Assembly (NCBI GenBank): GCA_949128115.1
Contig: OX421963.1
Span: 2,666,001-2,730,000 of the forward strand
Source: Anaspis maculata
Taxonomy: Eukaryota; Arthropoda; Insecta; Coleoptera; Scraptiidae
Direction of reading: 5' to 3'
Length of the DNA stretch: 64,000 bases
Under the pieces are notes generated by a model. That model was not told the origin of the DNA. It saw only the letters and a program-made list of their open reading frames with translations, and did not search any database. The translations under genes were made by a program, and so were the position numbers. This document shows positions 1 through 11,559 of this stretch, in pieces. Each line of letters starts with the position of its first letter. Within the stretch, counting starts at the first letter, position 1.

Positions 1-590
1 CAAATTTCACCCTTTTGCTCCCCCCACCTCATCTCAAAAATTTAAAATGGCAATATCTACTTTGTGATACATCAAATTGAAGAAAATAAAATTCTCTCCA
101 TGAACAAAATTTTTTCAAATTTTTTAAAACCCCCCTTTTCCTTACAAAACACCCCAAATGTCTAATTTATTTGAAGAGGGGTTAAAAATTTCAAAAAAAT
201 TGTTTTCGGAAAGAGAATTCAATTCCCTTCAATTTGATGTATCACAAAGTAGGTGGTGTTTCGTTAAATTTTGAAGCTGAGGTGGGGGAGAGCAAAAGGG
301 TCAATTTGGGCAGCAGTTTTTCCACCGAAAATTCTTTTCTTCGATGTTTTTTCTGGTGACACTGACTGAATTAAAAACAATTGAGAGGTCCAGAATTAAA
401 GAATTAAAAAATAAGACAGTCAGAGAATTTTTAGGGCGAAGGAAGGTGGGGTTAAAATTTTTGTTAATATTTTTTTCAGAAAGAGAATTTAATTTTCTTC
501 AATTTGATGTACTGCAAGGTAGGTCATGTCATTTAAAATTCCAAAGTTGGGGTGAGTGGAGGCGAGGGGGCTTAAGATAGAAATTTGCCA
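1..590. repeat. Foldback-type compound repeat, copy 1 (cut by window edge)
   Basis: Bases 1-110 and about 190-305 are inverted copies of each other (CACCCTTTTGCTCCCCCCAC on the left; the complement, ending in GAGCAAAAGGGT, on the right). A third, direct copy lies at about 470-570. The shared core is TTCAATTTGATGTATCACAA followed by a G-rich stretch. The same arrangement recurs at 3595-4270. Reading frames through it are short and unsupported. The left edge is outside the window. Confidence 0.7.
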
Positions 591-1178
591 ATTTATGTTT
601 TAGATGTCCACTTTGATATAAAAATCGACCTGTTTTTGCTCGAAGAAATATTCACTAGGAATCGGGAGTTATTGCAGGTGGATAGTTTCAAATGATCACC
701 CGGTGCAGTATTCACAATAAAAAATCACATTTTGGCTGTTTCGACTGGAATCCGAAAAATTCAAAAACCGTTTCGGAGAAACGCATCATTCTTCATGAAT
801 TTGGTGTAGATACTCCCAAAAAATTTTTTTTGCGAAAACGGGGGTATGTTGAACTTTCATCAATTTTGCACTGCTTTGTTCATCACCCTGTAGAAAATTT
901 ATGAAAAGCTCTATGCATTTTACATTGACAAGGGAGATGGCCAAAAGATTGGGCTATTCAGTATTTGCAACAAAATCAGAATCATATGTGCCAATCAAAA
1001 GTTATAGCGGTTCAAAATTGGGTGAATTTTTGATTTGTAACACTTTCATTGTTGAGCAGTTTAGTTATTCAAGAAAATATAGGATTTTTGGGCCCACTTT
1101 TTTACCATACCTTAATTTGGGCCCAAGGCTTCAGCGATCAAAATTCTCATGAGGATCATTAGTTTGAAGTGAATATTT
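591..1178. other. Unannotated intergenic stretch
   Basis: AT-rich sequence without a recognisable gene or strong repeat. The part around 600-670 resembles 4180-4240 and 4860-4920 (AAAAATCGACCT context), so it is probably the diverged edge of the compound repeat. Open frames at 692-904 and 901-1152 show no known motif. Confidence 0.5.
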
Positions 1179-1842
1179 GGAACAGGGACCCTTGGAGTAA
1201 TTCACGTATTCTTCATTAGAGAAGCCAAATCCATCTTTTTTTAAAATTTGTGATTTGTTACAGATTTTTTGGATTGTTTACTTACCCCCCCATTTTCATC
1301 CAAAGGGCCCTGGGGGGACTTTTTTAAGTTGTTCCCCCGATTCCTATTTTTTGCTAAGTTAGGATCTATATTGACGTGCTTGGTATCGTTTCTTACTAAA
1401 TCCCACCTTCTAAATACAAATCAGATGTTGGAAATACGATACAAGCAGGTTTGAACTAGTTGTGCGAAAAAAAGCAGGTTTTTTGGATCCACTTTTTTGA
1501 CATCTCATCATCTTTTTCAAAAATTAACTCAAAAAACCTGTTTTTTTCTCGCCTAACTAGTTCAAACCTGCTCCTATCGTATTTCCACCACCAGGTTTGG
1601 ATTTGGAAAGTGAAATTTAGTAAGAAACGATACCAATCACGTCAATATAAATCCTAAATCAGCAAAAAATAAAAATCGTGGAAAAAAAACTCCAAAAAGT
1701 CCACCCAGGGCCAGGTTCAAAAAGGCCCTGGCCATGGATAATGATAATAATCGTTCCAAAAATTCTGTAAAAAATTCCAAATTAAAAAAAATTATATATC
1801 TGGCCTCTCTCATGAAGGATAAATGAATTACTCCAAGGGTTC
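1179..1842. repeat. Foldback element
   Basis: The ends are GGAACAGGGACCCTTGGAGT at left and the near-complement ACTCCAAGGGTTCC at right. The arms run to a centre near 1510: GTTTGAACTAGTT at about 1450 faces AACTAGTTCAAAC at about 1555, and GGTATCGTTTCTTACTAAAT faces its complement near 1620. A diverged single-arm relative lies at about 2090-2220. Confidence 0.8.
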
Positions 1843-1859
1843 CAAAAAAAATCCCCCCT

Positions 1860-2464
1860 CAGCCCCCCCTGAGTGCAAAGCCAGAATGCCTCTCACCCTC
1901 ATTGATTTTCATTTTAATCGTAGAACACAAAAATTACTGGTGTCTGCCTTTTACACGAAACGCACAATTGCTTAAGCAAATTTATTATTTAAACAGCCCA
2001 AAAATTTCAGAATAAATCACAAATTGGAGAAAAAATGGATTTTTGGACCTTTTCCGCACTCGATGTTGAAAGCGGGGAAGGGAGCGCCGATTGTTACTTT
2101 TTTCTTGATTTCGAATCAATATCGACACATTTGGTATCGTTTCCGACTAAATTACATCTTCTCAACCCAACTATGACTTTGAAAAATCGATAGCAACAAT
2201 TTAAACACGTTGTGCAGAAAACATCATGTTTTTTTGTAATCCTATCTGGAGATTTTGGGGGGGGGGTCAGACATTGTTTGTATTCGAATTCCATTTCAGC
2301 TCTATTATTTTGACCCATTTTTGCGCTTATGGAAAGTGTTCAGCACAAACATGTGTTTTGAAAAAAATTCAGTTTTTTTTGCAAAAACTTCTCTTAAGCA
2401 AATTCTTTGATAATTCACCAACAATGTCTGCAAGTTTATGAAAGTTTATAATTATTGTGATCCT
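1860..2464. repeat. Diverged fragment related to the 1179-1842 foldback
   Basis: The part at about 2095-2225 repeats the order of blocks of the neighbouring foldback arm (TTTGGTATCGTTTCCGACTA, then a GATAGCAACAATTT-like block, then GTTGTGCAGAAAA), but only one arm is visible. The rest holds nothing recognisable. Confidence 0.45.
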
Positions 2465-2474
2465 CAGTCTTCTA

Positions 2475-3134
2475 GTACGCTGGATAGCGACATTTTACCC
2501 GAGTCATTTCATCACGCGCGGCAGACTCGGTCAAATCGCTAGTTTTTGCGATGGCAAACAAGAAAAACAACTTCTGTCACTCACGCGTCGGTTGTTTCAG
2601 AAGTAACAGGGTGCCAAACATGTCAGTAGATAGAGATGGTTCCTTCAAACACATTCTGAGGAGGGTCTCAACCTTCTCTCTGGTCTCAACGGCGCATATG
2701 CGGAATAAATGGGAGGGGAAGATATGATAATATCTCACATTATGATAATTGAATCTTATTGCTGATTGATAATATATAAATCTTATGACTCATTGATGTG
2801 AAAAATCGAGAAATCAATGATTCTATAATGACTGGATACGTTCAACGATTATCTTTATAGAGCAATGTAATTGGAGTATATATATATTTTTTGAAAGTGG
2901 TGATGATCATGACTAATGGGAATTGGACAAAAAGAAACATATTTTGCTGATAGCTATTTATTGCATAATATATAGTTTTTTCTTTGACATGTTTGACAAC
3001 CTGTAATTTCTGAAGCAACCGACGCATGAGTGACAGAAGTTGTTTTTATTGTTTGCCATCACAAAAACTATCGATTTGACCGTTTCTGTCTCGTGATGAA
3101 ATGACTTAGAAATTCAAGTCGCTATCCGGCGTAC
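2475..3134. mobile_element. Foldback element flanked by TA
   Basis: Inverted ends GTACGCTGGATAGCGAC and GTCGCTATCCGGCGTAC are each flanked by TA. The arms extend inward about 130 bp to GTTGTTTTT/GACAGAAGTT and meet an AT-rich centre at about 2600-3010. No transposase-like frame is present, so this is non-autonomous. Confidence 0.85.
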
Positions 3135-3149
3135 TATCTGGAATTCTGT

Positions 3150-3590
3150 TTTCTTTCCATCCCGCAAAATTCTGCCCTGAGAAATATCGACTAAAGTTAT
3201 CACTATTATCAAGAAGTTTTGTTGCTCATCTTGAACCAGGAATCAATTTGTTTTCAATGACATGGGGGCAAAAAAATGACATTTTGCAATATTTATTCCA
3301 GAGCAACGCATTGAAATGTTGAAATGGCTTTTTCTCGAAAACGGTGCATCTTATCGAAGCTGAACAAGAGTATCTTTTTGCCGTAGAAAGCTTCAAAATT
3401 CCACAATTCCACATTGAAAGTGGAACAAAAAAGTTGGGGTGATTTTTGCCCCTCATCCCCCCAGATTAAACCTCTCCTGGTAAAACCAGAAATCATTTTT
3501 CCTTAAATTCTCTCCAGCGTCAAATTTATTGCTCTCGACCCCTAAATTCTGTGTAATTCAGTCAGTTTCATCCTGAATAGCGTTGAAAAA
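3150..3590. other. Unannotated intergenic stretch
   Basis: No domain, repeat or RNA gene seen. Overlapping minus-strand frames around 3226-3496 lack any motif. Confidence 0.4.
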
Positions 3591-3594
3591 TGAA

Positions 3595-4270
3595 TTTTTT
3601 GGTGGAAAAAGTTCAACCCAAATTCACCCCCTTGCTCTCCCCCGCCACAACTTCAAAATTCACACATTGGATTGAAGGGAATTTAATTCTCTCTGTGAAA
3701 ACCATTTTTTACAAATTTTTAATCCATCGCCCATTAAATTGGACATTCGGAGTATTTCAGGAGAAAAAGGAGGTTTTTGATTTTGAAAATATTTTTTTCG
3801 GAAAGAGAATTCAATTCCCTTCAATTTGATATATCACAAAGTAGGTAGTGTCATTTTATATTTTGGAGTTGCGGTGGGGGGAGCTAAGGGGTGAATTCGG
3901 GTGTCACTTTTTCCAGAGAAAATTTTCACCCTCGATGCTGTGAAGGATGCATTAATTAATGCAATGTTGACTGCAATAAAGAGAATTGAAAGGTCAAGAA
4001 CATCAAATTGGACATTCAATGAATTTTAGGAATGGTGGGTGAAAAATTCAGATATATTTTTTCAGAAAGAGATTTCAATTTTCTTCAAATTTGATGTATC
4101 GCAAAGCAGGTAATGTCATTCGAAATTTCGAACTTGAGGTAGGTGGGGGAGGGGGGAGGGTGGTAGTTGAAGATAGAAATTGGCCAATGTATGCTTTGGA
4201 TGTCCCCCTCGAAACAAACATCGACGGGTCTCGGGAAAATTTTCTAAATTTCACCTGGCAAAACATTTTT
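3595..4270. repeat. Foldback-type compound repeat, copy 2
   Basis: Direct-orientation copy of the arrangement at 1-590: an inverted block at about 3610-3690, its partner at about 3790-3905 (GAATTCAATTCCCTTCAATT), and a third related block at about 4060-4170 with a G-rich run. The spacer at 3900-4040 also matches 300-440. The two copies are diverged. Confidence 0.7.
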
Positions 4271-4755
4271 CAGGGTGGCTCGTTTCCATTGAAGCACCCT
4301 GTATTTGTATTGAGGACAAGAATCTGCATCCATTGCAGTATTTATAAGCATAAGGTAATTTTTTGCGACACCCTGTAAATTATGAAATTGGAGAATTTTC
4401 ATGGGCAAAGTTGAAAAATTCAGCAAAAATTCTTCAAGATAATTTTTGAAATCGGTTCAGGGATAAGCCGGCTAGTGGGGGGGGGGCTCAATCCCTGTAC
4501 AGGGTGATCCACCGTGATCCCCCTTGTTAGAACTTCTCCCGTTGGAATAAATTGGTGGGGAAAGAAATTTTTCCCAACAGTTTCTCTCGTAGAATTCAAA
4601 TTTGGACACCAAATTTTTTTGAATCTTATATTTAGTGTACAGGTGTTTCAAAAAACTTCCAATTTTTTTCAACACCTTGTATCTGAATATTGGAAATCAT
4701 GCGACTTTTTCTTCTGAGTCCAGATATGTGATTTGATATCTGAATAAGATCATAT

Positions 4756-4988
4756 ACAGGCTGTTCACTTCTACACTCCTCACCCCAGATTTCTTCCCGC
4801 CAAATTTTTTTCAAGAAAAACGCCGGAACAGGACGATTTTTATCGATGAGAATTCTGCAATACATATCCCAGATGTCCCCCACAAAATAAAAATCGACCT
4901 ATTCTGGCGTTTTCATTGGAAAAAAAAATTGGCGGGGGAAAACGGAATGAAAAATCTGAGGTGGGAAGTATGAGAATGAACAGCCTGT
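4756..4988. mobile_element. Hairpin MITE nested in the left arm of the 4500-10485 foldback
   Basis: Ends CAGGCTGTTCACTTC and GAATGAACAGCCTG. Both halves also share a GGCGGGAA-type block next to an A/T run. The uninterrupted right arm of the host element lacks this sequence, which shows that it is a later insertion. Confidence 0.75.
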
Positions 4989-5246
4989 GTATAATTTTTT
5001 CGAATATCGAATTATACAGGGTCCTGCAACAGTGCGTCGGGCTTTCCTAGCGCCCTTCCCTTACGAGATAGAGACAAAGGTGTAATACATGAAATTATTG
5101 ATTTGAAAAGTTCTAACCAGTGAAATTATTTTCAACTATACAGGATAATCCATTTTTGCGCTATAACAAAAAGAAAGATTCTTTTAAATGAAATGCCCCA
5201 CTTTTGATTATATTTTCTTGTTCAGCTTTTCAAGTTCTATTACAAG

Positions 5247-6330
5247 CGTATTTTTGTTTTTTCAATTTGTGCCAGTGCCAATTAAAAATTGATTTTTTTT
5301 GTAATTTCAAGGTTCATTTTGAAAAATCGTAGAAGCCTCGTTTTTTGCAATCGAGGAATGAAATTTGGCACAACAATAGTCGAATAGGAGGTGAATAATT
5401 TCTTGACAAAAAACTTCAGAATCAGTGATACAGGGTGTTCAGAATCTTTTTTTGAACTTCGCAAATTTCAAAATGCCATAAGTCATTTTTTTCAAATGGA
5501 ATGTCCCCTATTTTATTTGACCATTCGACAGCTTTTTTTCTCCTCTTTCATTTTTACCAGGGGTACCCTACCTCTAAATTTGATAATTTCCGAGATAATC
5601 GATAATTTTGATAAGAAGTGCTCTTTATTAAAAATTTTCACGCCGGGCAGGCCATAGTGATCATCAACAAATGTCCGATTGACACATTTTGCTTGGTTTG
5701 ATGCTAAAAACAAGTTTTTTTTATTGAATAGCTGCGCTAAATTCCAATTTGAAGAAAATGCTTAAAAAAGAATTTCGTTGTCCGATGGAAAAAAGAAAAT
5801 TCAAATTGAGCTTCGTAAAGCGGTTTTCTCGACTTCAAAGACCTTCAAACTATCAAATTTAGAGGTGCGTTCATTTTGACACATGATTTTCTGTATCAGG
5901 ACCTACTGAAGAACATAAAAAATCCAAATAAACGACAATTTTTATCAAAATTATCGATTATCTCTGAAATTATGGAATTTAGGGGTAGAATATCCTCAGT
6001 AAAAATGAAAGAGGAAGAAAAAAGCTATCGAATGGTGAGATGAAATATGGGTCATTCCGTTTGAAAACAATGACTTATGGCATTTTGAAATTTGCGAAGT
6101 TCGGAAAAAAAATTTGCACACCCTGTACAATTGAACTTCAAGTTTTTCGTCATGAAGTTATTCAGCTTCTGTTCGACTACCGTTATGCAAAATTTCATTC
6201 CTTATTCCCAAAAAACGAGGCCTCTACGATTTTTCAAAAAGAACCTTGAAATTATACAAAAAAATTTCAATTTTTAATTTTCAGTTGGTAGCACTGCCAC
6301 AAATTGAAAAAACAAAAATACACTTGTAAT
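5247..6330. mobile_element. Foldback nested in the left arm of the 4500-10485 element
   Basis: Inverted halves meet near 5800. GTATTTTTGTTTTTTCAATT at about 5249 faces AATTGAAAAAACAAAAATAC at about 6302. The opposite arm of the host reads ATTACAAGC then AAGGAGG with no insert. Blocks such as AAAAATCGTAGAAGCCTCG and CATTTTTACCAGGGGTACCC tie it to the elements at 60566-61427 and 62193-63732, so all three are diverged members of one family. Confidence 0.8.
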
Positions 6331-6719
6331 CAAGGAGGTTATAATTATAGCAGGAGGGAACATGAGCTCAAAAAAGTGAAGCCGTGTGACGTCACGTTCT
6401 GGGTATGCAACCCGTAAGTTATGAACCACACGAAGGCACACGACCACGAGTCACAGAGGTCCATCCCACAGAATCATGAATCTGTCACTGCGAAAAGCGT
6501 AGTGACAGAATCAGTCAGTTTTTGTGTTTGTGTTTTTTCTTTGCCAATTTCTCATTTTCATAATGGCGGAATCAGTAGCTTTCATGGCTTTTGGATGCCG
6601 AGACCACTAGCGGTCACCGCCCAGAAAGAAATTTTTCGAGCAGAAAAAGCAAAAGGGCATAGCGTAGCAGAAATGGAAAGCAGAACAGAAGGAACAGAGA
6701 TGAACAGAAGCAGGTGTAG

Positions 6720-7114
6720 ATAAACAAGCTACAAGACTCTAGATATGCCAAACCAAGAATACAAAGACCTACAAGGCAAAGTGCCTAGATGCACGCTTAA
6801 TCCAAACGTGAAGGCTGGAAGCAGCGATTTGCAAGGTTGGGGTGTGGTGATGGGGTACAGACGAGTAGCTACTGGAAGCTACCAGGGTATATCATGTTGT
6901 GGAAAGGAGTGAGACGATGGAGCACTTGAGGTCATGTCAGGAATCGCTGAAGGAGGGCAGAACACTGAGGCAATTGTTGGGAGATGACGATAAGGGGCTG
7001 AAATGGATGACAAAGATTGAAAGAAAACAGAAGAGGTGCAACACTGATGATGACAAGATGTGGCAGTCGAGTTTTGTTTTATATTTATCAACATCCTTTT
7101 ATTTTGCGGCGTAG
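6720..7114 (+). pseudogene. LINE ORF2 3' end fragment
   Basis: The frame from about 6899 encodes a segment with ETMEHLRSCQ followed by LRQLLGDDDKGLKWM and a basic tail. This matches the C-terminal Cys/His region (C..C...ETMEHLL..C) of many insect non-LTR retrotransposon polymerases. The upstream part (6720-6898) continues the resemblance but is broken by stops. About 70 codons remain open. It sits inside the 6 kb foldback. The LINE clade cannot be fixed. Confidence 0.55.
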
Positions 7115-7149
7115 TGGTGTGAATAATACAAATAAAAATGTAACATTCT

Positions 7150-8290
7150 CATAAAATATCAACAATAAAACTCAGTTCTTTCTCGACATTGAGTATCAAA
7201 TTTTTCTTGATGTATGAACTTCTCATCGTCTCTTGTCTTCAGCGAGCGTTCTTCCTTTATTTCAGCTCAGTCAATTTCCTGTTATTTATCTTACTGTTGC
7301 GTCCTATGCTTCTTTTTGTCTTTCTTGATTTCTTATTCCTGTCATTCTCGCTTATCGTTCTACTGGTCCATCCTCGTTCATGCTCTCTAGGCGTCCTCAG
7401 CAACTCAGTTGTCTCTTATCTACAAATTTTGTTGCAGGCCTCATCTTAGCTCTTTTCTTACTCGGGGTTACGAATTGTGTCTCCTCACTATTTTTTTTAC
7501 TCCGCAGACGCATACTTCATCCCCGTTGCTTCACGCTCCTTCTGCATTCTCTTAGATAAGACCTCCATGTCTCACCTGTGAGTCATCAGTCAGTATTGAT
7601 CTGAAAATCGTATTATAGGTACTTTCAGCTTGGTCTTCTTTGTTACTTCTTTTTTATTCATTAGTGTCTTAGTAGTACATATTACTGGTGGTATTCTTGT
7701 ACAGACTTTTTATAGCACTAGTTAGTTTCTTTTTCACTCCTCGTTGCTCTTTGAATTTTTTGATGCATTGTGAAGATGAGGCTTTGCACGCTACCTTTTT
7801 ATCGGAGTCCACTCTGAGTGTTCAGCAACGTTGGCTCTATTGTCTTTTTCAGTTTCTTTCCCAGTAGTTGTATATTTGCATTGGCATGTTCAGCAAGGTG
7901 ATGCATTTATGGTTTGCACACTCGTTAAGAACCCCCTTTTCTTTTCTATGCTTTATATTGTAGATTTCCAGCAGCAATCTTTTTCCCTCTTCTCCCAAAG
8001 CTATTTATTATCTCTGATGTAAATTTATCATGTCCAGGAGCTTTGCCGTTTTTCAGTTTCAGGAATGCTTTTGTTCTTTCAGGTCTTCTGTTAGCGTCCC
8101 TTCATTTCTGTCTTCGATCGTATTTTCTTTGTTAATGTCGTCTTCATCAGTCTACCTTGGTTGTGCACTCAGTAACTCTTGGAAATATTCACTCCATCTT
8201 TCCATTACTTCTTCAGAGACCACCAGTAGTGCTCGATCCTTCCTTATTGATTATGGAATGTTCTGGTGAGGTTCAGAGATCTTGAATATG
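7150..8290 (-). pseudogene. Decayed LINE reverse transcriptase
   Basis: On the minus strand at about 8030-8065 the sequence reads LKLKNGKAPGHDKF, the conserved N-terminal RT signature LKNGKAPGxD of non-LTR retrotransposons. Upstream of it (about 8130-8250) is an ERWSEYFQELL block, typical of the segment just before the RT domain. Downstream towards 7150 the frame is full of stops and shifts; no YxDD box could be read. It is in opposite orientation to the LINE tail at 6720-7114, so the two are separate insertions or rearranged. Confidence 0.6.
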
Positions 8291-8796
8291 GAAAAGTTAT
8301 TTTCAATTGTAAATTTTCAAAGAGATTTACTCAAGTTTCAATAATAATTCTTGGGCCAAGCAGTATCGTTCTTCTGATTCATCATTATTCTGTGGTTTTT
8401 TAATGCCTTTCATCATGGTGCTCTAAACTAAGATCTAGGCCTCCTAAAGCTAAGCCTCACATCATATCCATTTCATCAAATCATCACCTATGCACAAAAG
8501 AACTTGAAGGTTGACTGGGTCGAGGCGGTCATACTTCAAGTGACTTTTTTCTTTATTCACTTTCTTCTTGAGTAAAAGGCAGTATCTTCTCTTCGATCGT
8601 GCATGTGAAATCCAAAAATAGGCATCCTTGAATTTGGAAAGATAAAACCAATATTATCAAAATTTTGTGGCATTTTTGACTCTCAATTACCTAATTGACT
8701 TGCTTCCATTTTATAAGTATGAATTATCCAGTGTAGGTGCACACTAGTACAACACACACGTAGGTCCGTACGCACAATATTGGTAACTGTACTAGG

Positions 8797-9472
8797 TTAA
8801 ATAGGTATAATCCATTCCAAGCTTAAAAAAACCACAGCTGGCCATGAAAAATTCGAGTTCTGTTGGTGTCCCTGATTTTTGATGTTTAATGTCATCTTGA
8901 TACAAGGGAGGTTACGTTCAAATTTGTGTCCGTTTGACATGAAACCTTCACCTGAACTACGCTGTGTTGTCAAATTGTCATTCTGGGGACTGCGTCGCCG
9001 GCAGGTCACAGGTTTGCCCACTGATCTCAGCCGCTTTCTTTCGACCAGGACCACAGTTCATGATCCTGTAAGAGAGGGTGAATTAACGTACCTAGGTTCT
9101 TACAGGGCGCGACGAGCTCAGGTCACGAGATCCTTTTGCGACTAAATCACACTACGGCGGTAGAACTGGGTTCGCCTCGATCACTTTTCAAACTGTATGT
9201 TCTTACTGTTGCACTTCTCAATATTTTCACTATCGAAATAACGTGAATAATGGCGTTTTGAAGACGAAAACTAATGAAAATATTGTGTCAGTTTGAAAAT
9301 CTGACCTAACAATTGAATTAAAACGGCAATCCAGCAGAGCAAACATCACTTTGACAAATTTGATTAAATCATCTTGACTTTTCCAACCCATCAACGTATC
9401 AGATTGTCCAACTTGAAGAAAAAATATCATAGGCAACTGTGGTTTTTTTAAGCTTGGAATGGATAATAGGTA
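8797..9472. repeat. Short-armed inverted repeat inside the 6 kb foldback
   Basis: ATTCCAAGCTTAAAAAAACC at about 8814 faces GGTTTTTTTAAGCTTGGAAT at about 9443, with arms of about 45 bp. The interior has open frames on both strands but no recognised domain. The following 9490-9890 has frames on both strands and is also unassigned. Confidence 0.6.
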
Positions 9473-10701
9473 CACAGCAGCTGTGCACTGGGCAGTGCAG
9501 GAGGCATACTTTGGCTTGCTCGAGCTTTTCATTTGTTTGGTCTTCCATGAGTTTGCAAGGCGGTTATGTCCTTTTCAATTCGGCACTGGACAAGGGCACA
9601 CGTCGTAGAGGATAGAATCAAATCATTTGGAGCTGCAAATCTTGAATTGGGCATATTCGTAACTTCAAAATTTATTGTTCCAGGTTCACTTACTTGTGCA
9701 ACAGTGTTTTCTAGTTTGGATTGTCTTCTGCTTGGAAAAACTGTCTCTGAACGGCGATCGCTGCGGTTTTCACATTCAAAAACCTCAAAAGCGATTGAAA
9801 ATGCCACATTGAAGAGCGAAACTGACAAATGAAAAAATTTAACCACAAAAACGAATGATATGCTGTCACTTTGCTGTATAATTCTGTGGGATAGACCTCT
9901 GTGATTCGTGTGTCTTCGGGTGGTTCATAACTTACGGGTTGCATACTCAAATACATGATTTCCCCTCACCCCGTTCCGCATCAAATTTCCTCGCCTACAA
10001 GCTGGTTTACGTTCCCTCCTTATATTCTAACCTCCTTGCTTGTAATAGAGCTTGAAAAGCTGAACAAGAAAATGAAATCAAAAATGGGGCATTCCGTTTA
10101 AAAAAATCTTTGTTTTTGTTATAGCGCAAAAACTGAACACCCTGTATAGTTTAAAATAATTTTACAAGGTAGAACTTTCCAAACTAATAATTTTATGTAT
10201 TACACCTTTTTTTCTATTTTGCAAGGTAAGGGCGCTAGGAAAGCCCGACGCACTGTTGCAGGACCCTGTATATCTGGACTCGGAAGAGAAAGCCGCATAA
10301 TTTCTAATATTACATTTAGATACAAGGTGTGAAAAAAATTTGAACGTTTTTTTGGAACACCTGTATACTATAAGAAAAAAAATTGTAGTTCTACGGGAAA
10401 AATTTCTTTCCCCCACCAATTTATTCTAACGGAAAAAATCCTAACAGGGGGGACGCGGACGGGGTAATCTCGGTGGATCATCCTGTACACACAAAAGGAA
10501 AGGACGCCAGCCTTGGAATCTCGGAGGGAAGCTTATCAAAGGTAGGAAGATGCCTTATGAGTCGTGAATTTGTCGGAAAATAAGGCAAGAGAAACAAGTT
10601 CGAGGTTCGGTCCATTCATTAACTTTCTTCGATCTGGCCCATTCGACGAAAAGTTCGCATTTTTAGCGCATTTTCGTAAGAAAATGACGCTTATATGGCC
10701 G

Positions 10702-10703
<2 letters not shown>

Positions 10704-10736
<33 letters not shown>

Positions 10737-10765
10737 CGTCTGTCTGTATGTCCGTCTGTCTGTCC
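10704..10765. repeat. (TGTC)n microsatellite
   Basis: A run of TCTG/TCCG tetranucleotide units, pure at the 5' end and interrupted by C and A substitutions at the 3' end. The open frame across it (10564-10899) is an artefact of the repeat. Confidence 0.95.
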
Positions 10766-10849
10766 GTGTAGAAATTAAGAAGTTGTACTCCTCCTCGGGG
10801 AATGAAGCTAGAGCCCTGGAACTTTTTCCGATGGATAGCTTAGGTCCTC

Positions 10850-11170
10850 AAGGGTTGCCAGTGGGCAGATTGGATTTAATGATTCCGTCGCCATCTTGAA
10901 ATTTCTCATTATTGGAACGATTTCCATGGAACTTCAAACTCACCTCTTGTCAAGTATGATCATTTTCATTTTCACGCTGAATTTCATGATCCTGCCGCCA
11001 TCTTGGCCGCCATATTGAAATCTTTCGTATGAACATTCTTATTATCAAGCTGAGTTTCGTGATTCCAGCGCCATCTTGGCCGCTATATTGAAATTTCTCA
11101 TCAGTGGAACGATTCTCATGAGACGTGAAACTTACTATTGCCCCGCATGAACATTCTTATTTTCAAGCTG
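10850..11170. repeat. Tandem repeat, about 100 bp unit
   Basis: Three diverged units, each with the order GCCATCTTG(GCCGC), ATTGAAATTTCTCAT, TGGAACGATT, GAACATTCTTATT, TCAAGCTGA. Units begin near 10880, 10990 and 11060. There is no coding potential. The next 11170-11560 holds nothing recognisable apart from AT-rich sequence near 11380-11450. Confidence 0.7.
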
Positions 11171-11559
11171 AACTTTATTTCTGTCAATGACAGATCTGCA
11201 CTAAGAAAATGCGCTATTGCGACTCACGCACGTGAGGCGATATCACTTGTTTTTTCAATATATTTGGCGGAATTTTTTCGGCAGCAGATGCAAAGTTGCT
11301 GCATTTTCGGCTTCGCTTATTTCCGGCGGAGTTCCCGAATTGTCTGAATCACTCGTTTTTTCTTCATACAATGATTTTTAGAAAGTGAATTTTTTTTTAA
11401 TTAAAAAAATATTTTAATGAATATTTAAAATAAAAAAAATCACATACCAGACAAAATAACAGGATTCTCTCAAGTTTGTTTGTCATGGGTAACTATGTTT
11501 TTATGAAAATGCAAAGCACAGAATCAACAATAAATGGATGGATGGATTGGTCGGACAAG

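Larger units (their letters stand above)
4500..10485. mobile_element. 6 kb foldback element with nested insertions
   Basis: Ends CAGGGTGATCCACCG and CGGTGGATCATCCTG are each flanked by TA. The left arm is 4500-5246 plus about 6331-6470, split by two nested foldbacks. The right arm is about 9895-10485 and is uninterrupted (GCAACAGTGCGTCGGGCTTT is matched in both). Near the inner arm edges, GTAAGTTATGAACCAC at about 6414 faces its complement at about 9925. Between the arms lie LINE relics on both strands (6560-8290), a short-armed inverted repeat (8797-9472) and unassigned sequence (9490-9890). No transposase is recognisable. Confidence 0.85.

Noticed and set aside
7189..7449. Hydrophobic 86-codon plus-strand frame resembling a membrane protein
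   Set aside because: Lies antisense to the decayed LINE reverse transcriptase; hydrophobicity comes from complementing its A-rich coding strand.
9529..9846. 105-codon minus-strand frame abutting a 100-codon frame (9230-9532)
   Set aside because: Looks somewhat protein-like, but an overlapping plus-strand frame is equally open, there is no known domain, and it crosses a foldback arm; not enough support.
10564..10899. 111-codon frame with a C-L-S-V run
   Set aside because: Crosses the (TGTC)n microsatellite; the periodic part is an artefact and the rest has no motif.
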